6,033 nt of DNA from the NCBI GenBank assembly GCA_025800435.1, contig JAOXRV010000170.1, forward strand, positions 1 to 6,033, given 5' to 3'. This DNA comes from Cellvibrionaceae bacterium. GTDB taxonomy: Bacteria > Pseudomonadota > Gammaproteobacteria > Pseudomonadales > Cellvibrionaceae. Positions within the stretch are counted from its first letter, which is position 1, and every line of letters begins with the position of its first letter. The notes below the pieces were generated by a model. The model was not told the origin of the DNA. It saw nothing but the letters and a program-made list of their open reading frames with translations, and searched no databases. Shown piece after piece: positions 1 through 4,437 of the stretch. The translations under genes were made by a program, and so were the position numbers.

Positions 1-678
1 GCCGGCCTTATAGGACTGGCCGCGCTGCCACAGTTTTAGTACCCGTGGGTAGCCCGAGTCGGTCAGGCTATTGCCATCGCCAAAATCGGTGCCCACAATT
101 AAGGTGTCTTTATCCAGCCATAAAATATTGCTCTTGGCCTCGGGCAGTTTAAAACCGTCCTTTACAAATTCGGCCTTGATGCGGTTAAACTCCCGGTACT
201 CCACCGCATCGGCGCCGCCCCGAGACAGGGCTACCATACACTGCTCGTATTTGGGCTGCAGGCAGCGCATACCTTTATAGACCCAGTTGACTCCTTCGGC
301 TTTGCCCAGGGCGTCGATATCCAGCACGGTTTCCCACTTGGGCTCTGGCTTGTGGTATTCGCTCAGGGGAGTGCGGCGGTAGAGGCCGCGCGGATTATCG
401 GCGTCTTTCCAAAAATTATAGTAGTAGTCACCATTGCGGCTGACATAGGGGATACGGTCTTTGTTGTTTAAAATTGCCAGGCTGTTTTCGACCAACTGCT
501 CAAACCCGGCAAAGGCTTTAATATCCCCCAGCGAGCGCTGGTTTTGCTGTTTTACCCAGGCCATCGGCTTATCGCCTTCAACCTCTTCCAGCCAGATAAA
601 AGGGTCTTTGCTCTCGGCGTTGGCAACGGCCGCCATCTGGCCGGCGATTAGCAAGGGGAGTAGATGTTTAACGGCCAT
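1..678 (-). CDS. Exported S9A-family prolyl oligopeptidase, N-terminal part (cut by window edge)
   Basis: This is the first 226 codons of a serine peptidase of the prolyl oligopeptidase family, normally about 680-720 residues; the rest lies beyond base 1. The start at 678 has a strong AGGAG ribosome-binding site 7 bases upstream. Residues 1-21 (basic start, LLPLLIAG core, ANA before ES) form a signal peptide, so periplasmic or secreted action is expected. The mature start DPFIWLEE followed by AWVKQQN (residues 25-46) is the usual S9A N-terminal signature. YYYNFWKD (85-92) and GLYRRT (98-103) are propeller-type elements, and LSRGGADAVEYREF (151-164) is typical of one bacterial S9 subfamily. 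The part seen is the first blades of the seven-bladed propeller that gates substrate entry; the Ser-Asp-His hydrolase domain is not visible. Known members cut short peptides, many after proline. It follows the DUF4892 gene after 113 bases and may have its own promoter. Family is secure, exact specificity is not. Confidence 0.88.
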   Translation of the reverse strand, partial: MAVKHLLPLLIAGQMAAVANAESKDPFIWLEEVEGDKPMAWVKQQNQRSLGDIKAFAGFEQLVENSLAILNNKDRIPYVSRNGDYYYNFWKDADNPRGLYRRTPLSEYHKPEPKWETVLDIDALGKAEGVNWVYKGMRCLQPKYEQCMVALSRGGADAVEYREFNRIKAEFVKDGFKLPEAKSNILWLDKDTLIVGTDFGDGNSLTDSGYPRVLKLWQRGQSYKAG

Positions 679-685
679 GGGATGG

Positions 686-690
686 CTCCT
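686..690 (-). promoter_or_regulatory. Shine-Dalgarno site of the S9A peptidase gene
   Basis: AGGAG on the minus strand lies 7 bases before the ATG at 678. It decides this start over the in-frame ATG at codon 15, which would remove most of the signal peptide. Confidence 0.75.
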
Positions 691-732
691 TCACGATTGT
701 GAGTATTCAGGGGTATCTAATGTGACGAGAAA

Positions 733-768
733 CAGCACCGCTGCCTCAGCGCTTGGCGCCAAACTGAG
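733..768 (-). terminator. Possible stem-loops between the DUF4892 and peptidase genes
   Basis: Within the 113-base gap (679-791), read on the minus strand, CTCA and TGAG (outer) and GCGC-CAA-GCGC (inner) can fold into a hairpin with a 5-base bulge (745-768). A small CAGC-GGT-GCTG hairpin follows (733-743) and is trailed by TTTCTC. The position just after the DUF4892 stop fits an operon-end terminator, but there is no proper U-run and the second stem is only 4 base pairs. It is a weak candidate. I see no convincing -35/-10 pair in this gap. Confidence 0.22.
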
Positions 769-791
769 TGCATACCGCGTTTAATCGCAAC

Positions 792-1676
792 TCAGCGGAT
801 AAATAGCTCGATACGAGCCCCCTCAGGGCGCTGTTGCAAGGGCGCGATATCGCCCAAAGCTCGGGTCTCGATAAGCCCCTGGCTAACGCCCAGGCCTTCG
901 AGCTGCGCCAGTGTTGCCGCCGCCAAAGCCTTTGCACTTTGCTCTGCATCGGCGCCGTAATGATGGCTGACCAACAGCAATTTACGACCGCGTTGGCGAA
1001 TTAGCTGGGCCAGCAAATCAGCCCAGGCCGGCGCTAACTGGCTCTCGGCATTTAAACTGCCCTGCTGCTCGGATAAGCGCAGAAAACCCTGGCGCTGCCA
1101 GGTTTGCCAGAGCTGGGATTGACTCGGTAAGGGGCGATTTTGGGCCGCGCTGGTGGGCAGGGTCAGCAGGTCTTGCTGTAAATAGATGCGTTTATTGCCG
1201 CGTCGCACCTGGTATAACACCAGATAGTGTTCGAGATTGCCCCGGCGCAGCCACAGGGTAGTTAGACGCTGGGAATCCTCACGCCCGTACAATTGCACAA
1301 TTTTAAAAAAGGCATTGGCCCAATTATTACTGCGGCCACAGTCGCGCCCCTGGCAGCTAAAGATTGGTTTGGCCCCCTGCTTTTCGGCCAGGCCTTTATA
1401 GTGCTGAAAAATTTTGGCTTCTGACATGGCCGGGGCAAATTCCAGGGTGCGCCGGCGCAACTGACCATTTAAGCTGCGGCTTTGCTCCGGCTGCCAACGC
1501 CCGTCAATCCGCTCGATGGCACCTAAGGGCAGCTGCATACGCCCATCGCCCTGGCGCCGGTCATAGACCACCCGCTGGGGTTTTACGCTGGCCTCTTGGC
1601 CAAGCAGTAATGCATCGTTGGCGCTGCTCAGTGGTGCGATTAGGGCGAGGAATAGCAAAGGCAAAATTCGGGTCAT
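792..1676 (-). CDS. Exported DUF4892 family protein with OmpA-like C-terminal region
   Basis: This is a complete 294-residue protein of unknown function, recognised as a DUF4892 family member known from Pseudomonas and relatives. Residues 1-19 are a clear signal peptide (MTR, then a hydrophobic stretch ending LSSA), so the protein is periplasmic or envelope-associated. The family-like core is around residues 104-135, with SCQGRDCGRSNNWAN (107-121) carrying two cysteines, C108 and C113, that could form a disulphide after export. Residues ~233-294 read like a diverged OmpA/MotB peptidoglycan-binding module: a beta strand LLLVSHH, an Ala-rich helix with AKALAAATLAQLEGLG, then a final strand GARIELFIR resembling the NRRVEI end of OmpA domains. 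No enzymatic motif is seen. It is the last gene of the gpsA cluster, 13 bases after the hydrolase stop. Its ribosome-binding site is poor, which suggests coupling to the upstream gene. The family call is fairly sure; a cell-wall role is inference. Confidence 0.85.
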   Translation of the reverse strand: MTRILPLLFLALIAPLSSANDALLLGQEASVKPQRVVYDRRQGDGRMQLPLGAIERIDGRWQPEQSRSLNGQLRRRTLEFAPAMSEAKIFQHYKGLAEKQGAKPIFSCQGRDCGRSNNWANAFFKIVQLYGREDSQRLTTLWLRRGNLEHYLVLYQVRRGNKRIYLQQDLLTLPTSAAQNRPLPSQSQLWQTWQRQGFLRLSEQQGSLNAESQLAPAWADLLAQLIRQRGRKLLLVSHHYGADAEQSAKALAAATLAQLEGLGVSQGLIETRALGDIAPLQQRPEGARIELFIR

Positions 1677-1689
1677 GGTGGTCGCAACT

Positions 1690-2553
1690 TTAGGGCAATA
1701 TTTTGTTTACCAATGCTGCCACAGTTTGCACATGGTTTTCCATATGTAAAAAGTGGCCGCCGTCCAGTTCGCTCAGCTGCAGCTGTTTAAACTGTTCCAT
1801 AACTTCGGTCTGCTTGGCCATATACTGCTGCAGGCCCTGTTCGGCGGCGATCAGCTGGGCCGGTGCCTGAATGCGGCCGATAAAGGCAAGGATTTGCTCG
1901 CGGGTCAGCTTTAGCGCCGAGGCCGACATTAGCCGGGGGTCGCTGCTCCAGGTATAGCCGCCGGCCACCGGCTTAATGCCGCGCTCGACAATTAAGCGGG
2001 CAGCGGCCTCACTAATGGCGTGCATGCCGCCCTGGCGGGCCTTGACCGCAACTGCTATATCTTCAAATACCTTGGTCGCCCGGCTCTGGCGGCGGGCCAC
2101 ATCGGCAATTGATTTGGCCAGCTGCTCTGGGGCCTCGGCGGCGGCCAGTGGCGGCGGCGCCAGTGCGTCGATCATACACAGGCCACCGATGCGTTCGGGA
2201 AAGGTGCCCGCCGCCAGGGCGCTGATAATGGCACCGCGGGAGTGGCCGAGCAGGGAAAACTGATCCCAGCCCAGCACATCGGCAACCGCAAAAATATCGC
2301 TGATATCACCCCAGATATTGTAGGCCAGGCCGTCGGCAATATGGGAGCTGTGGCCGTGGCCGGCGGTATCTAGGGCAATTAGGTGGATAGGCTCACAGGC
2401 CTCCAGGGCCGCAGCCAGGGGCTGGAAGCTGGCACTGTTATCCAGCCAGCCGTGGATCGCCATGACCGGCCGGCCACCGACTGTGCCCCACTCTTGGGCC
2501 GCCACTACCCGGCCGGCTATATCAAAGTGTATATCGCGCCCTCTACTACTCAT
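1690..2553 (-). CDS. Alpha/beta hydrolase fold protein (SERHL-like serine hydrolase)
   Basis: This is a complete 287-residue hydrolase with the alpha/beta fold and no signal peptide, so probably cytoplasmic. HGWLDNSASF (34-43) gives the oxyanion HG and resembles the serine-hydrolase-like (SERHL/MEST) group. DTAGHGHSSH (62-71) is the usual strand-4 turn. GHSRG (103-107) is the nucleophile elbow with Ser105, and GGHFLHME (265-272) supplies the catalytic His267. The acid could be Asp129 after strand 6 (CMIDAL) or Glu238 near strand 7 (AAEQG); sequence alone does not settle it. The segment from about 132 to 215, ending in DPRLMSASALKLT, is the helical cap that would set substrate choice. A Ser nucleophile argues against a dehalogenase or epoxide hydrolase (both use Asp) and for an esterase or lipase-like enzyme. 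The substrate is unknown. The start has AAGGAA 5 bases upstream, and the gene lies 15 bases after sixA in the same apparent operon. Confidence 0.9.
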   Translation of the reverse strand: MSSRGRDIHFDIAGRVVAAQEWGTVGGRPVMAIHGWLDNSASFQPLAAALEACEPIHLIALDTAGHGHSSHIADGLAYNIWGDISDIFAVADVLGWDQFSLLGHSRGAIISALAAGTFPERIGGLCMIDALAPPPLAAAEAPEQLAKSIADVARRQSRATKVFEDIAVAVKARQGGMHAISEAAARLIVERGIKPVAGGYTWSSDPRLMSASALKLTREQILAFIGRIQAPAQLIAAEQGLQQYMAKQTEVMEQFKQLQLSELDGGHFLHMENHVQTVAALVNKILP

Positions 2554-2557
2554 TGGG

Positions 2558-2563
2558 TTCCTT
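2558..2563 (-). promoter_or_regulatory. Shine-Dalgarno site of the alpha/beta hydrolase gene
   Basis: AAGGAA on the minus strand, 5 bases before the ATG at 2553, lies within the 15-base gap after the sixA stop. Confidence 0.65.
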
Positions 2564-2568
2564 CTTTA

Positions 2569-3027
2569 TCAATGGGGATGGCTGAGCCACTGCAATTCCA
2601 TACAACTGGGCAGGGCATCATCACCGCTTAGATAAGCAAGGCTGCTGGTACCCATGGATTCTTGGCCCGGGCTTAGGCCCGCCAATTGGTTTAATAGCAA
2701 GCCCACCAAAGGCTGGTGGCTCACTAACAATAAGCTATCAAAATCACTGTTATTAATTTTTTCCAATACCGGATCAATACGACTGGCAGGCTGTAACGCC
2801 TCCCAACTCGCCTCAATCGGGCGCTGCAACAGCTCACTGACAATGGCAGCGGTTTGTTGGGCGCGGCGATAGGGGCTGGCAATAATTTTACAGTGACCGG
2901 GAATAGTTTCAGCGCAATTGAGAATAATGCGGCGGGTTTCCGCCTCACCACGGAGGGTTAGAGGCCGCTCTTCATCTGAGCTTGCCTCGTAACTGGCCTC
3001 TCCGTGGCGCAGTATAAATAAATCCAT
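2569..3027 (-). CDS. sixA: Phosphohistidine phosphatase SixA
   Basis: This is a complete 152-residue histidine-phosphatase-superfamily protein, close to the 161 residues of E. coli SixA. It is cytoplasmic and removes phosphate from phosphohistidine on signalling proteins: first described on the ArcB HPt domain, later on NPr of the nitrogen phosphotransferase system. The RHGEA motif (7-11) carries Arg7 and the nucleophile His8. RPLTLRG (21-27), SPYRRAQQT (51-59, with the second arginine) and SHQPLVG (103-109, with His104) complete the active site. As in SixA, the fold is minimal and lacks the large insert of phosphoglycerate mutases. The reading frame could begin earlier at a TTG (3045), but the ATG at 3027 gives the canonical MDLFILRHG start, has GGAG 7 bases upstream, and overlaps the stop of the DUF4389 gene as TAATG, implying translational coupling. 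The target in this organism is inferred from homologues only. Confidence 0.93.
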   Translation of the reverse strand: MDLFILRHGEASYEASSDEERPLTLRGEAETRRIILNCAETIPGHCKIIASPYRRAQQTAAIVSELLQRPIEASWEALQPASRIDPVLEKINNSDFDSLLLVSHQPLVGLLLNQLAGLSPGQESMGTSSLAYLSGDDALPSCMELQWLSHPH

Positions 3028-3317
3028 TAGTTTTCTCCGGGCCAATCCTGAAACGGAAACGGCTTGTCTTCACTGACGAAACAGATAAAGTCCCAAGCTT
3101 GGCGCATAAATAAATTACAGGCCCCACAAAACTGGCCAATGGCCGGGTTGGGACCACCACTGAGCAGGGCAAACACAAACTGCACCACCGCCAGTACCGT
3201 CACTACCATCAAACCGACTTTTATCGCCAGGGCATAAGCCAACATCAACACTAAACGAATCCATAATTCACCGCTTAGGGCGGAGTAAAACTGAGCTTGT
3301 TGATTGCGCTCGTGCAT
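3027..3317 (-). CDS. DUF4389 family small inner-membrane protein
   Basis: This is a complete 96-residue protein recognised as DUF4389, a family of unknown function. Residues ~21-53 are strongly hydrophobic (RLVLMLAYALAIKVGL, then VVTVLAVVQFVFALLSG), forming one long or two short membrane segments with a lysine at 33 near the middle. The C-terminal part carries the family hallmark SEDKPFPFQDWP (82-93). A CGAC motif (C64-C67) and C79 lie in the soluble region after the membrane segment. The start at 3317 has AGGAG 8 bases upstream. The gene begins 17 bases after gpsA and its stop codon shares one base with the sixA start, so it is probably co-expressed with both. No function can be assigned; the membrane location next to GpsA makes an envelope-related role conceivable, but this is inference. 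Confidence 0.88.
   Translation of the reverse strand: MHERNQQAQFYSALSGELWIRLVLMLAYALAIKVGLMVVTVLAVVQFVFALLSGGPNPAIGQFCGACNLFMRQAWDFICFVSEDKPFPFQDWPGEN
3035..3038 (-). promoter_or_regulatory. Shine-Dalgarno site deciding the sixA start
   Basis: GGAG on the minus strand lies 7 bases before the ATG at 3027, inside the last codons of the DUF4389 gene. It supports the ATG over the in-frame TTG at 3045. Confidence 0.7.
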
Positions 3318-3325
3318 GGCTAACT

Positions 3326-3330
3326 CTCCT
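3326..3330 (-). promoter_or_regulatory. Shine-Dalgarno site of the DUF4389 gene
   Basis: AGGAG on the minus strand, 8 bases before the ATG at 3317, fills most of the 17-base gap after the gpsA stop. Confidence 0.7.
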
Positions 3331-3334
3331 GGGA

Positions 3335-4354
3335 TTATCGTTTTTGTGAATACTCGACATCGGTGTTCTGCTCACCACCCATCAAGCTATCGGCAACATC
3401 GCTAATGCTATAGTCTTCAAATAAAATGCCGTGCAGCGCCGTGGCCAGTGGCATATACACACCCAGCTCATCGGCTTTTTGTTTGACCAGGCGCAGGGTG
3501 TTTACCCCCTCTACCGCTTGGCCGATATCCGCTTCGGCCTGGGCCAGGGTTTTACCCTGGGCTATGGCCATGCCCAAACGGTAGTTGCGGCTCAGATCTG
3601 AAGTGCAGGTTAAGATTAGATCCCCCACCCCGGCCAGGCCCAAAAACGTCATTGGGTCGGCATCCAACTGTTGGGCAAAGCGGCCCATTTCCGCCAGTGA
3701 GCGGGTCAGCAACATAGCGATGGTATTGTGGCCACACCCCAGCGCCGTAGCCAAGCCGGTAACAATAGCGTAGATATTTTTTAACGCCCCGCCAAGCTCT
3801 ACCCCATAGCGATCTTTATTGGCGTATAAGCGAAAGGTGCTGGAACAGAGCAGCTCTTGAATGATACCGACCAGCTCTTGATCTTCGCTGGCAATCACCG
3901 AGCCGGTCTGCTGGTGGGCGACAATTTCCTTGGCGAAATTGGGGCCACTTAAGACGCCGATACGAGCGTCGCTTAGCTCTTGTTCGAGCACTTGGCTCAT
4001 CAGGGTAAAACCATCGGGCTCGATACCCTTAGTGGTACTGACGACCATGGTGCCCGGCCGCAGCAGCGGCGCTACCTGGCGGGCCACTTGGCGAAAAGAC
4101 TTACTGGGGATGGCGATAAAGACGATATCGCTACTGCCCACCGCTAAAGCTAGGTCACAGGTCGCGGTCAGCTGCTGACTCAGTTTATAGCCGGGCAAAT
4201 AATCGGCGTTTTCACGCTCGCGCTGAACCGTTTCCGCCTGGGTTTGGTTGCGCATCCACTGATAGGTAGCGTGACCATTGCTGGCCGCGATATTGGCAAT
4301 GGCGGTACCAAAACTGCCGCCGCCTAAAACCGCGACCTGATGGTGTTGTGTCAT
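3335..4354 (-). CDS. gpsA: NAD(P)+-dependent glycerol-3-phosphate dehydrogenase GpsA
   Basis: This cytoplasmic enzyme reduces dihydroxyacetone phosphate to sn-glycerol 3-phosphate with NAD(P)H, supplying the backbone for phospholipids. The N-terminal Rossmann domain begins with VAVLGGGSFGTA (7-18, dinucleotide loop) and includes FIAIPSKSFR (79-88). STTKGIE (106-112) contains Lys109, and LSGPNFAKE (135-143) follows. The C-terminal domain has GGALKNIYAI (188-197) with the catalytic-type Lys192, AGVGDLILTCTSDLSRN (241-257) with Asp245 and the substrate-phosphate region, and VEGVNTLR (281-288). Starting at the ATG at 4354 the protein is 339 residues, the same length as E. coli GpsA. The longer reading from a GTG at 4393 adds 13 non-conserved residues and is unlikely. 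A moderate ribosome-binding site, AAGG, lies 9 bases upstream. It follows htpG after 83 bases and probably leads the five-gene cluster. Confidence 0.97.
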   Translation of the reverse strand: MTQHHQVAVLGGGSFGTAIANIAASNGHATYQWMRNQTQAETVQRERENADYLPGYKLSQQLTATCDLALAVGSSDIVFIAIPSKSFRQVARQVAPLLRPGTMVVSTTKGIEPDGFTLMSQVLEQELSDARIGVLSGPNFAKEIVAHQQTGSVIASEDQELVGIIQELLCSSTFRLYANKDRYGVELGGALKNIYAIVTGLATALGCGHNTIAMLLTRSLAEMGRFAQQLDADPMTFLGLAGVGDLILTCTSDLSRNYRLGMAIAQGKTLAQAEADIGQAVEGVNTLRLVKQKADELGVYMPLATALHGILFEDYSISDVADSLMGGEQNTDVEYSQKR

Positions 4355-4402
4355 AAAACTCGACCTTGGACTCGGGGGCCGGAACGACCCCACTTTTACT
4401 GC

Positions 4403-4432
4403 AGTTTAGCGCCTGCTGCGGCTGCCGTCCAA
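4403..4432 (-). promoter_or_regulatory. Weak promoter candidate for the gpsA cluster
   Basis: In the htpG-gpsA gap, read on the minus strand, TTGGAC (4432-4427) and TAAACT (4408-4403) are 18 bases apart. They resemble sigma-70 -35 and -10 boxes, matching 3 of 6 and 4 of 6 consensus bases. The position about 50 bases before the gpsA start is sensible, but matches of this quality are common by chance. No U-tailed terminator for htpG is visible in the gap, so read-through from htpG is also possible. Confidence 0.22.
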
Positions 4433-4437
4433 GCGGT

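Noticed and set aside
1..678. Peptidase gene as a truncated pseudogene
   Set aside because: The frame is intact and open to base 1; it is cut by the window, with no stop or frameshift seen.
461..784. 107-codon open frame on the plus strand
   Set aside because: It is antisense to the peptidase gene, whose frame has a signal peptide, a strong ribosome-binding site and family motifs. The plus-strand product has no recognisable features.
1364..1693. 109-codon open frame on the plus strand
   Set aside because: It is antisense to the DUF4892 gene and ends past that gene's start; no family resemblance or ribosome-binding site was seen.
3028..3045. TTG start giving a longer SixA
   Set aside because: The ATG at 3027 has a well-spaced GGAG site, a coupled TAATG overlap and the canonical SixA N-terminus.
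4355..4393. GTG start giving a longer GpsA
   Set aside because: It adds 13 residues that are not part of the family; the ATG at 4354 gives exactly the usual 339-residue protein.
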